Positions 46,436 through 57,044 of a stretch of 64,000 nucleotides of DNA are shown here, piece after piece. The stretch is from Hypericum androsaemum (taxonomy: Eukaryota > Streptophyta > Magnoliopsida > Malpighiales > Hypericaceae): positions 10,591,592-10,655,591 of the forward strand of contig OZ023190.1 in assembly GCA_963995505.1 (NCBI GenBank), written 5' to 3'. The notes under the pieces are model-generated. The model saw nothing but the letters and a program-made list of their open reading frames with translations. It had not been told where the DNA came from and made no database searches. Each line of letters opens with the position of its first letter. The first letter of the stretch is position 1. The position numbers and the translations under genes are program-made.

Positions 46436-48575
46436 GCTTTTTAAGAAGAGGAGGACGAAGGAAGACAAAGAAAAGGCAAGATAAGGGAAGATAAGGCAAG
46501 AAAAGTTAAGAAAAGGAAAGGAAAGGCAAGGAAAAAGCAAGAAAAGGCAAGATAAGGAAAGAAAAGGAAAGAAAACACAAGAAAAGGCAAGGAAAAGGAA
46601 TGAAAAGTCAAGAAAAGGAAAGATAAGGCAAGAAAAAGCAAGAAAAGGCAAGGAAAAGGAATGAAAAGGCAAGAAAAGGCAAGGACAAGGAATGAAAAGG
46701 AAAGAAAAGGCAAGATAAGGGAAGATAAGGCAAGAAAAGTTAAGAAAAGGAAAGGAAAGGCAAGGAAAAAGCAAGAAAAGGCAAGATAAGGAAAGAAAAG
46801 GAACGAAAACATAAGAAAAGGCAAGGAAAAGGCAAGAAAAGGCAAGGAAAAAGAATGAAAAGTCAAGAAAAGGAAAGATAAGGCAAGAAAAAGCAAGAAA
46901 CGGCAAGGAAAAGGAAAGAAAAGGCAAGATAAGGTAAGATAAGGCAAGAAAAGGAAAGAAAATGCAAGGAAATGGCAAGCTAAGGCAAAAAAAAGGGCAC
47001 GAAAGGCAAGAAAAGGAAAGAAAATGAAAGATGAGTCAAGAAAAGGCCAGGAAAAGGCAAGAAAAGGTAAGAAAAGGCTAGAAAAGGCAAGAAAAGTAAA
47101 GAAAGTCAACAAAAAGGCAAGATAAAGCAAGAAAATGGAAAGAAATGTAAGAAAAGGAAAGAAAAGGAAAGATGAGGCAAGAAAAGGTAAAATAAGGCAA
47201 AAAAAAGGAAAGAAAAGGCAAGTGAAAGGCAAGTAAAGGCAAGAAAAAGTTGAGAAAAGGCAAGAAAAGGAAAGAAAAGGCAAGGAAAAGGAATGAAAAA
47301 GCAAGAAAAGGCAAGATAAAGTAAGAAAAGGCAAATAAAAAATTATGAAAAGGAAAGAAAAGGCAAGAAAAGGGAAGAAAAGGAAAGAAAAGGCGAGAAA
47401 AGGTAAGAAAAGGCCAGAAAATGTAAGAAAAGGCAAGATAAGGAAAGAAAAGGCAAGAAAAGGAAAGGGAAGGAAAGATCAAGAAAGATAAAGCAGGAAA
47501 AGGCTAGGAAAAGGCAAGAAAAGGTAAGGAAAAGGAATGAAAAGGCAAGAAAAGGAAAGACAAGGCAAGAAAATGCATGGAAAAGGAATGAAAAGGAAAG
47601 AAAAGGCAAAATAAGGTAAGATATGGCAAGAAAAGGCAAGGAAAAGGCATAAAAATGCAAGAAAAGGAAAGAAAAGGCAAGAAAAGGAAAGCTAAGGAAA
47701 GATAAGGCACGAAAAGGCATGAAAAAGGTAAGAAAAGGCATGAAGATGCAAGAAAAGGAAAGAAAAGGCATGAAAAAGGCATGAAAATGCAAGAAAAGGC
47801 ATGAAGAGGCAAGAAAAGGAAAGAAAAGAAAAGAAAAGGCAAGATGAGGCAAGGAAAGGAAAGAAATGGCAAGGGAAAAGCAAGAAAAGGCAAGATAAGG
47901 CAAGAAAAAGGCAAGATAAGGCAAGAAAAGGGATGGAAAAGAAATGAAAAGGCAAGAAAAGGCAAGGAAAAGGAATGAAAAGGCAAGAAAAGGAAAGAAA
48001 AGGCAAGATAAGGGAAGATAAGGCAAGAAAAGGGAAGGAAAGGCAAGAAAAGGAAAGATGAGATAAGAAAAGGCAAGATAAGGCAAGAAAAGGAAAGGCA
48101 AGGCAAGGAAAAAGCAAGAAAAGGCAAGATAAGGAAAGAAAAGGCAAGGAAAGGCAAGAAAAGGCAAGGAAAAGGAATGAAAAGTCAAGAAAAAGAAAGA
48201 TAATGCAAGAAAAAGCAAGAAAAGGCAAGGAAAAGGAATGAAAAGGGAAGATAAGGTAAGAAAAGGCAAGAAAAGGAAAGAAAATGCTAGAAAAAGGCAA
48301 GAAAATGCAAGAAAAGAGAAGGAAAGGCAAGAAAAGGAAAGATCAGGCAAGAAAAGGCAAGAAAAAAGAATGAAAAGGCAAGAAAAGGGAAGATAAGGCA
48401 AGAAAAGGAAAAAAAGGAAAAGGAAAGGTAAGGAAAAGGAAAGAAAAGGCAAGATAAGGAAAGAAAAGGCAAGATAAGGCCAGAAAAGGCAGGAAAAGGC
48501 AAGAAAAGGCAAGGAAAAGGCAAGAAAAGGCAAGAAAAAGAAAGATAAGGCAAGAAAAAGCAAGAAAAGGGCAAG
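46436..48575 (+). repeat. Purine-rich 10-bp satellite, block 2
   Basis: About 2.1 kb of the same GGCAAGAAAA family, here enriched in GGAAAGATAA and GGCAAGGAAAAGGAATG variants and with visible ~100-bp higher-order repetition. It begins just after the TPR pseudogene flank and ends about 25 bases before the TRAPPC2L start codon. The minus strand gives open frames up to 472 codons rich in Phe and Leu, because stops need A-containing triplets that a T/C strand rarely makes. Confidence 0.92.
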
Positions 48576-48597
48576 AGGGGTCGAGGACAGGGAGAAG

Positions 48598-51500
48598 ATG
48601 ATCGTATGCGTGGCCGTGGTCGGACACCAGGTTGGTAACCCATTTTTTCTTAACTGGGGTTTCCAATTACGAATTAACAAATTAAAAGGTGATGTTTTTG
48701 TTCTTGGGTTGATGGGGGAATTTGGTATATTGACCATTTTGGTTCCTGGTTTGGTTGCCATCCTCTAATCTATAACGAGATTAACAATGAAAAGTCGCTG
48801 GCTTTGTTCTTATGTTGACCGGGAATCTTTTGATGGTTGGGGGTTAGAACAATCCACTCTACATTCAAAGCTTAACGAAAGGGGATGACGCCTTGAAGCT
48901 CCACCACGTTGTTCACTGCTCCCTCGACGTTGTCGATGAGCGAGGTAGGTGGTACCTTATATTTTTCAAGTCACTTTCTTTTGGTCGGATCTGCATTTGT
49001 AATGCTGTTTGGGTATTGAACGTTGAATGATGAGATGCGTCTGCTCGTGTTTGGAGCTAACTAGGGAGAGGAGTGTGTGTGTTTTGATGCTATGCCTATG
49101 AAGTTGTTCTCCGATTGGCTGAGTGAGTTGATGGTCTTTTCGGGCATCTGTTTTAGTACACGGGCTGGTTGGATATTGGTGCGAATTGACAAAGATCTGA
49201 ACTTTAAATGATGGCGTACAGCTGATTCTATTGGGAGCTAACTAGTTCTGGGAGTGTGTGTGTGTGTTTTGTTGCTGTGAAGTTGTTCTCCCATTCGCTA
49301 AGTGGATTAGTGGTCTTTTCGTGCATATATTAATGTACACGGGTTGGTTGGATACGGGTGAGAATTGACAAAGATCTCAACTTTAACTGATTGGCATCCG
49401 TCTACTTGTGTCCGTAGCTAACAACTTCGGGTAGACTGTTTGTTTAGCTCATATGAAGTTGTTGCTCTCCCTTTTGTTGAGTGAGTCGGTGATCTTCTCT
49501 GGTGCCTGTGATTGTGGATGCCTACAGTGAATAACCCCAAAAAATCTGTGCCAATGCTGAATGAGACGTTTCTTGGGTTGCTCTATCCCACTGAGAATTA
49601 CAAAGTGTGAGCAGCTTTTCTCTTCCTGCTTCTCGTTTGATATGCCATTTCTGCACTACTCATTTCACACCAGGAAATGTGGCCTTTCTCTAGGTACGGC
49701 TACTTGACTAACACGAAGGTGAAGTTCATCTTAATAGGAAGCCATATATCTCGGCCCTGCTGTTGTAACAACTTGATCCAGCTGCTGCAACCAATCCTAT
49801 CCGATGAGTTCAAACTCAAGAAGCTCCTGCTGTTATCACCTATACCAAATAGATAGAGTTAGATAACTTCTGTAACGACTAGATAATGTTTGTAAACAAC
49901 TAGGACACTAGCACTTGTAGCTCTATATATTGTACGCCATTCACATGTGATTTAATAAGAACATTGAATCATTTCATGGTATCAGAGCCTGCTGTGCTCT
50001 AATAGGCTGTTTCTCTGCCCTGCTGCCCTTCTTGCTCGTTACCATGGCTGCTCAAAATGCCAATCCCCAATTTCCCTTCCCCAACTTCTCTCAAAAATTG
50101 ACCTCGACCAACTATCTCTTGTGGCGTGCACAGATTGAGCCGACGCTCCGTGGTGCAGATTTGTTTCGTCATATTGACGGAACCACCGTTCCCCCCTCTC
50201 CCACCATCATCGTTGCTGTCGGTGGTAATCCCTCTGAGACCACCGAGGAGCCCAATCCGGCTTACGCTCCGTGGTATCAACAAGATCAACGCATCTTATC
50301 TTTGATTAACTTTTCAGTCTCTGATTCTCTCCTGCCCCAAGTTGTGGGCTGTCGCACAGCACGAGAGGCCTGGGAACGGCTTGCTCGCGTCTACGCCTCT
50401 GGGTCCCGAGCCCAGGTCAAGCGCTTGAAGACCTCTTTGTATGGTCTCACGAAGGGGTCCGATTCAATTGACGCCTACCTTCAGCGGGTTAAGGTGCTCA
50501 ATGATCAGCTTGCTGCTCTTGGTCATGTTGTTCCAGAGGATGACCTGATTGAACGTGTTCTAAATGGACTCGATGATGAGTACCGACCTTTTGCTCGTGC
50601 GATTGAATCGCGGCTGGATCCCATCACTCTAGAAGACCTGCATGCGTATCTTCTCAGTGAAGAGATGAATCTCCGGCGAGCCTCTCCTCACACCATCGAG
50701 ATCATTCCGTCGGCCAACTATGGTGCTCGTGGTCGAGGGGGCGCCTCTCGTGGTGGTCGCGGCTCGTATCACTCAGGGGGCTCCAACCCCAGCTATGGTG
50801 GGCCTGGTATCTTAGGCAGTGGGCCCCGATATGAAGCTGGGCGTGGGCCGTCTCATGGCTCTGGAAGGGATGGCAATTTTCACTTTGGTCCCTCTGAAAA
50901 TCCAGATATACAATGTCATAACTGCAAGGGATTTGGCCATATCTCGAGAAACTGTTCATCCGCCCGTCGATCTGGCTCAGCCCGCTCCGCTCCACAAGCC
51001 CACCACGCATCTTCACCTCAGTCTCCATGGGTACTGGATTCCGGCACGACCCATCACCTGACGTCCGATCTCGAAAACCTAGCTATTCATTCAGAATATA
51101 GTGGTCCGGAGGAAGTCACTTTTGGTAATGGACTTACCTTACCCATCTCTTCTATTGGTCGTATGTCTCTCCCGTTATCTAATACTTCTTTGTCATTGTC
51201 CAATGTCTTACACGTTCCAAAAGCCTGCACTAACCTTATTTCGTTAAGTGCTTTAACTAGAGATAACCCTGTCATTGTTGAGTTTGCTCGTGACCAATTT
51301 TTTGTTAAAGATCAGGTTACGAAGGCGGTTCTTCATCAAGGCCGGAGTAGTGGGGGCCTCTATCCCCTTCAGATCGGTCCTTCCGTTCGTGTCAACCTCG
51401 CGTCGTCTGCTCCTTCTCTTTCTATCTGGCATCAGCGCTTAGGCCATGCCAATATGTCGGCAGTTAAACATGCCTTGAAATCTCAGTCCATTTCATTTTC

Positions 51501-54500
51501 TAATAAGACTCTTTTATCATTATGTCATGGTTGTAGCGCGGCAAAATACACAAGTTACCATTCCCTATTTCTACTTCCAAAACATCTGGTCCATTGGATC
51601 TTATTTGCAGTGATGTTTGGGGGCCTGCTCCTATTTCTTCAATAGATGGTTATTCATATTACGTTCGCTTTTACGACCACTACAGTAAATTTGTTTGGTT
51701 GTATCCTTTGCGTCGTAAGTCTGAGCTGCTTGCCACTTTTACCAAGTTTCGTACCTATGTTGAAAAACACTTTGACCGACCTATCAAATGTTTTCAATCC
51801 GATTGGGGTGGGGAATACCAAGCACTTACTCAATATTTATCTACAAATGGGATTGACCATCGTATATCTTGCCCCTACACACCTGAACAAAACGGGTGTG
51901 CTGAACGTAAGCATCGTCATGTTGTTGAGACTGGACTTGCTATTTTACATCATACTGCCATTCCGTTATGCTATTGGACTTACATCTTTGAATCTGCAGT
52001 ATATCTCATCAACCGCTTGCCTACACCAATACTCGCCAACCAATCGCCTTACCAAATGTTGTTTGGCGATGTACCATCTCTTTCTCACATGCGAATAATT
52101 GGATGTTTGTGTTACCCGTGGTTGCGCCCCCTCACTAAGTCCAAATTACAACCTCGTTCCTCACCCTGTGTTTTTCTTGGTTACAGCAAGCAGCACAAAG
52201 GCTATCGGTGTCTAGATTTCCTTTCTCGTCGTTTATATATATCTCGTCATGTCCTTTTTGATGAGTCCATTTTTCCATTCCAGGATCCGACGTCTGTGCC
52301 CGGTTATGTCCGCAAATCCAGTACCCCGACTACTTCTGCTGTGGTGGGCTCGACTGGGCCTTTTAATCTGCCGCCTCTATTACCCATTACTGGGTCGCCC
52401 ACCTCTTTTCCACCAGATGGGCAGGCATCTTCTACTTTTTCAGATGGGCCGTTGCCCCAGCCCAGTGCTGAGAACTCCTCTGCCTCGACTCCGTCTATTT
52501 CTGATAATGGGCTCTTCTCGGATGCAATTTGCTCGGCCTAGGGCGCTTCTGATGGGAATTCCGCTCCCGCGCAGCTTAAGGTGTACCATCGTCGGCCTAA
52601 ACCTATTGTCCTACCGTCGATCCCGACCTCTGCACCGACAACAGCTGCTGTCTTACCCACACAATCCAGTCATCCGATGATTACCAGGTCCAAGTCGGGG
52701 TCACTGCCTCGTGCTAATGTTGCTGCACTACCCTCTGTTCCTACTGGGCATGCCAAGGCTCTCGTTGATCCTCTTTGGAGAAAAGCAATGGCCGAGGAAA
52801 TTACTGCCTTAATCAATAATGGCACATGGACTTTAGTTCCTCCTCATCCTCGATTTAACGTCCTTGGTAACAAGTGGGTCTTCCGGATTAAACAAAATTC
52901 TGATGGTTCTATTGCCCGTTATAAGGCGCGACTTGTTGCTAAAGGATTTCAGCAGCGTCCTGGAGTTGATTTCAATGAGACATTCAGTCCTGTGATCAAA
53001 CCGGCTACGGTTCGTCTCATCCTATCTCTTGCCGTGTCTGGCAATTGGCCTATTCGGCAACTTGACGTATCAAATGCCTTTCTCCATGGCTCGTTAAGTG
53101 AGCGTGTTTATATGCAACAGCCGCCTGGCTTTGTGGATCCGGATCGTCCGCATCATGTGTGTTGTCTATTGAAGTCGCTTTATGGCCTTAAACAGGCGCC
53201 GCGTGCATGGTTTAATTGTCTTCGCACAGCTCTGCTCTCTTTTGGATTTCGGGGTTCTCACACCGACTCCTCCCTCTTCTATTATCGTCATGGGTCGATC
53301 TGCCTTTTTGTCCTAATCTATGTGGACGATATCTTAGTCACTGGCAACAATTTGCAGCTGCTTGATAAGCTTTTACAGTACCTGCAAACCAAGTTCTCCT
53401 TGAAGGATCTTGGTTCTCTAAATTATTTTTTGGGTATCGAAGCCCAACGTACATCTCAAGGCCTACTTCTATGTCAAGCAAAGTATGTTGATGACATTCT
53501 TAAAAAGGCAAAAATGCACAGTTCCAATCCAATGGCTACCCCGGCAGCTACTTCTGATTCTCCAGTCACCTCGTCTGATGCCTGCGATCCGGAACTTTAT
53601 CGTCAAGTGGTGGGCTCGCTGCAATACTTGGGAGTCACTCGGCCAGAGATTGCTTTCGCTGTTGGGCGAGCTTCTCAGTTCATGCACTCGCCAACACCTG
53701 AGCGCTGGGCATTTGTGAATCATCGTCGCAATTCCAAGGATCATCGTCTTTCGGGATACTCGGATGCCGACTGGGGTAGCTGCTCGCTTGATCGGCGATC
53801 TACAACTGGTTATGCCGTGTTTCTTGGCCCCAATCTCATTTCATGGGCCTCTCGCAAGCAGCGCTCTGTCTCGCGCTCTAGCACAGAGGCTGAATATCGT
53901 GCCTTGGCTACTGTTGCCTCCGAGATAATCTGGCTACAATCGTTACTTGGTGAAATTGGTCTCCCGTGCTCTCAACCACCTGTTCTTTGGTGTGATAATC
54001 TGGGTGCCACCTATCTCGCTGCCAACCCCGTTTTCCATCAACGGTCCAAGCACATGGAAATTGATTTTCATTTTGTGCGTGAGAGAGTTTCTGATGGCCG
54101 CCTCCGTGTTTGCTACATATCTGGCAAAGATCAGATTGCAGATGTGCTAACAAAACCATTACCGCGTGCGCGTTTTCAAGACTTCCAGTTCAAGTTGACG
54201 GTTGTCCCTCGTCAACTTGAGGGGGCGTAATAGGAAGCCATATATCTCGGCCCTGCTGTTGTAACAACTTGATCCAGCTGCTGCAACCAATCCTATCCGA
54301 TGAGTTCAAACTCAAGAAGCTCCTGCTGTTATCACCTATACCAAATAGATAGAGTTAGATAACTTCTGTAACGACTAGATAATGTTTGTAAACAACTAGG
54401 ACACTAGCACTTGTAGCTCTATATATTGTACGCCATTCACATGTGATTTAATAAGAACATTGAATCATTTCACATCTTGGTCACCACTGATCTGGACGTG

Positions 54501-55236
54501 AAAGATACAGATGTGAGGAATGTAAGTCGCTGCCTTTTATTTTCATGTTTAACTAGTTGCGAAGTCATGCTGCTTTTATCTTATTAGTATATTTTGTCCG
54601 TCTTGTTTAGCACAAACTTTAGCTTAAATCGTTGCTGTAACGTGTTTTGCTGATGCCAGTTATTGTTGCTCATCCAAGTAGTACATAGAGCATTGCTAGA
54701 ACGTGAATGATGGTAGATGCAAGCAGCTGACCTGTGTTAAGGGTTTGTATAGTCTGCCATCACACATTCATAAACAACTAGTAGTTTTTGTCGTTAATTC
54801 AAACATCGGCGGTAGTACCATGTTAACACATCATTGAATTGTGTGTTTGACAATCTGAAAGTAAGTGTGTTAGGATCAACTCATTTTACTACAGTGTCCT
54901 TGCATTGAGATTAGTTATAGTTTTCTGACATCCCCTGCAATCTTTTCACTATGTCTGCCAATGCCATGATCTTCATTTTCATGTAACTGTTTGCTCTTTC
55001 CTGCTTTCATGTAGTGGTTAAAACTAACCATCAGCTTTAGAAGTTGTTGGCATTCCTCTGGCCTCTTTTTAACCATTTGGTGGTTGTGCCTGCAGTTCTT
55101 CCGACGGTTTCATGCAGCATACGTGGACGCTGTTTCAAACCCATTCCATGTCCCGGGTAAAAAGATCACATCCAGAACGTTTGCCGATGGAGTCAGCACC
55201 ATAGTCAACTCATTCGGTTTGACTTCAGCAAGCTGA
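48598..55236 (+). CDS. TRAPPC2L: TRAPPC2L (TRAPP subunit), exon 4 split by Copia
   Basis: Sedlin/TRAPPC2-like subunit of the TRAPP vesicle-tethering complex in ER-Golgi transport. Five exons: 48598-48630 (MIVCVAVVGHQ), 48848-48944 (NNPLYIQSLTKGDDALKLHH...), 49528-49606 (NNPKKSVPMLNETFLGLLYP), 49694-49731 continued at 54478-54521 (YGYLTNTKVKFI / VTTDLDVKDTDVRN), and 55096-55236 (FFRRFHAAYVDAVSNPFHVP ... LTSAS stop). Without the insertion they total 432 bases, 143 residues, the normal family length, with all splice sites canonical and no stops. A 4,741-bp Copia element interrupts codon 'ttg' in exon 4, with duplicated CATCT. The transcript should run into LTR sequence in the same orientation, so this copy is probably inactive unless the element is spliced out. 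The 5' flank is satellite, so the native promoter may also be changed. Confidence 0.92.
48945..49527 (+). other. TRAPPC2L intron 2
   Basis: An intron of 583 bases. It contains an imperfect direct duplication of ~190 bp: phrases such as TGAAGTTGTTCTC, GGTCTTTTCG and GGTTGGATA recur at about 49090-49200, 49265-49380 and partly 49450-49500. Confidence 0.7.
49732..49976 (+). repeat. 5' LTR of Copia element
   Basis: TAATAGGAAGCCATATATCT ... GAATCATTTCA. A TATA-like element (TCTATATATT, about 49922) near the 3' part may drive transcription. Confidence 0.95.
49977..49989 (+). other. Copia primer binding site
   Basis: TGGTATCAGAGCC immediately after the LTR, complementary to the 3' part of initiator tRNA-Met. 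Confidence 0.9.
50044..54230 (+). pseudogene. Copia gag-pol polyprotein gene, broken
   Basis: The start at 50044 (ACCATGG context) is preferred over the upstream ATG at 50032. Frame 1 (to 51645) holds gag with a UBN2-type region, an RG/GG-rich stretch, zinc knuckle CHNCKGFGHISRNC, protease motif WVLDSGTTHH and the pre-integrase HQRLGH...CHGC finger. A one-base loss near 51545-51560 shifts the frame. Integrase continues in another frame (about 51560-52538) with catalytic acidic residues in ICSDVWGP, FQSDWGGEY and EQNGCAERKH. An in-frame TAG stands at 52539-52541. Reverse transcriptase (IYVDDILVTGN) and RNase H (YSDADWG, STEAEY, WCDN) follow to the TAA at 54228-54230. The link between reverse transcriptase and RNase H (about 53705-53755) is shorter than usual, suggesting an in-frame deletion. 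I describe the breaks only. Confidence 0.9.
54228..54472 (+). repeat. 3' LTR of Copia element
   Basis: Identical to the 5' LTR as far as I can compare. Its first three bases, TAA, are also the stop codon of the polyprotein frame. Confidence 0.95.
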
Positions 55237-55639
55237 TGATATAGCAGATGTAAATGTAAACATCTCGAGACTTTTTGAGGTCAAACTGTGCTTTCCGAAG
55301 TTCCATTCGCTCATGGATGATAGTTTGTTGCCTCCTTTACGGAGCTGAAATTACAACAGAATATCGTTATCTTTACCTACCTGAAATTACGTGTCTTTGT
55401 TTTTCATGTATAGGTATTAACCTATTTCTCTACATCGCAGTAAGAACAACCAAAGAATAATTCTAAACCACAGGGTTATTTTTTCACTTGAAACAAAACT
55501 AAAATACAATGTTTACTTAAACCATCATCGTTCCTCCATTGTGATTCCAAAGAATACAGCTACTTTTTGAGCGAATTATGATTCTAGTGGTGCTAACATC
55601 ATTGTAAGCTTAAATAGGATCATAAGGGAAGATAAAAAA
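55237..55639 (+). other. TRAPPC2L 3' untranslated and flanking region
   Basis: No further coding sequence. I cannot fix the polyadenylation site. Confidence 0.4.
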
Positions 55640-57040
55640 TTAGCCCATTGACTAATTTGGCCCAAAAACCCAAAATTGGGTTTTCCTCAGTTGGCTCCTT
55701 CTTCTCCCGAACGTCGCCGGCTACCAACGGAGCCATCGTCGGTTGCATCTTCGCCGGACTTGAACAGCTCTGGTCACTCTGCCGTGCGTCGCGTTACCAT
55801 CGTTCGCCACCTGGTGTGGCGACATCCATGTGGTGCGACTTCACCGCTCCCAGAAAGTCGAGCCGCGACTTTCCACCATGCGGGCGTCGTTCCTCGTGGA
55901 ACGTCATCGGTCCGGTGTGACCAAATGGTGTCCGTCGCGAGATTATTGACAGGAATTAACTATTATCGAGTTCCCCGACAAGAATCGGGAAGGGAAAAAA
56001 TGGGATAGAAATCCCTAATTCGAAAAATAGGGTTCTAAGCAGATTTGGGATTTTTGGGGCTAATTACAAATTAGTCCTTTGTATTTCCCTGTGTTTGCAA
56101 ATAAGGATAGATTCTTTATTCGCAATCAGCTCGCATAATATCAATTTAGTACCTAGTACTTTTATGCGTGTGCAAGTAAGGACGTATTCCTTAAACGCAT
56201 AAAAACTTACAGTTTCATCCCTAGAATTTTCTTCCGTGTGCGAATAAGGACATGTTCCTTATCAGCGTTCCGCACACAAATTACACATAGATCCCTAGAG
56301 TTTTCTAATCATTTTATGCAAGGACAATAGAAGTTTTTCCAAAGAAAAACTTTTCCAAAAATTCAATTTTAACAAAGAAAATTTTACAATATCATTTTCT
56401 TTGAGAAAATGATTTACAATCGAGAACAAAGCTTGATATGGCTCTGATATCAATGAAGGGATTCCATGCAATTTTATAATCATAATTATAAATATAATTA
56501 CAAGAATCCAAATAGCCATAAATTAAATAGTTATTTCTTGAGGTGCAGATTTCACTAGAGAAGTATTCTTCACAGGATCGTTGTAATGGAAGCTTTGTCA
56601 TTGGTCGGTTCTTGTCCATGGATTAACGAGACGAAGAACAATTTCCACGAATTATATATGCCTCGGAGTCGAATCGAGAGAATAGCAAAACCAAGTTCTT
56701 ATACTTAGTTTCTTGTCCTCGTAATCATTTTTAGTGTGTGGGTTTGCTTGCATTTTTTCCTTCTTAGAAAAAGCCCACTGTGTTGCCTTTTCTTTTTCCC
56801 TTTTAAAGGGAAAAACTTCCCTTGCATGTTAAGGGATGTGATCATCCAAGAAATGACCACATGGCAAGACACATGACAAGTCCATCTTTGATGTGGCAAC
56901 AACATGGTGATGTGGCATTCTCATGATCAACATGGGCGAAAACCAATAAATAGATATAAAACTAGAAAGAAAAATTGAACTGGACCATCATTCTAACCTT
57001 CGGCTGGTTCATAAGCGTTCTCAAGGGGCTAGATCTATTC
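55640..57040 (-). mobile_element. Minus-strand remnant of LTR retroelement
   Basis: On the minus strand a primer-type site TGATATCAGAGCC lies at about 56440-56452, with an LTR-like flank to its right on the plus strand (about 56453-57040). The leader that follows resembles the one after the primer site at 12123 (shared ATATCA/ATATGA-AG, CAAATGATTTT, TGTAAAATTTTCTT blocks). Further in (55650-55930) is a GC-rich stretch without a gag or pol match. This is the same non-coding family as 11110-13960, in the opposite orientation. It abuts the broken 3' end of the ALY-like gene. Confidence 0.5.
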
Positions 57041-57044
57041 TCCT

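Larger units (their letters stand above)
49732..54472 (+). mobile_element. Young Copia LTR retrotransposon in TRAPPC2L
   Basis: 4,741 bp, flanked by CATCT (49727-49731 and 54473-54477). The 245-bp LTRs (49732-49976 and 54228-54472) look identical base for base. The primer site TGGTATCAGAGCC follows the 5' LTR at 49977, and a purine tract CTTGAGGGGG precedes the 3' LTR. Domain order gag, protease, integrase, reverse transcriptase, RNase H is that of Copia. The LTR termini are TA...CA instead of TG...CA. The coding region has a frameshift and a nonsense codon, so this copy could not make its own proteins as sequenced. Confidence 0.96.

Noticed and set aside
43117..48761. Several long Phe/Leu-rich open frames on the minus strand (up to 472 codons) that look like multi-pass membrane proteins
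   Set aside because: They are translations of the 10-bp purine satellite. The T/C-rich complementary strand lacks stop triplets, and all three frames give the same kind of peptide.
51646..52098. Alternative frame in the integrase region
   Set aside because: It overlaps the true integrase frame, which carries the catalytic residues.
55648..56008. Two overlapping plus-strand frames of 90 and 110 codons
   Set aside because: They lie in the GC-rich interior of the retroelement remnant, overlap each other, and match no family.
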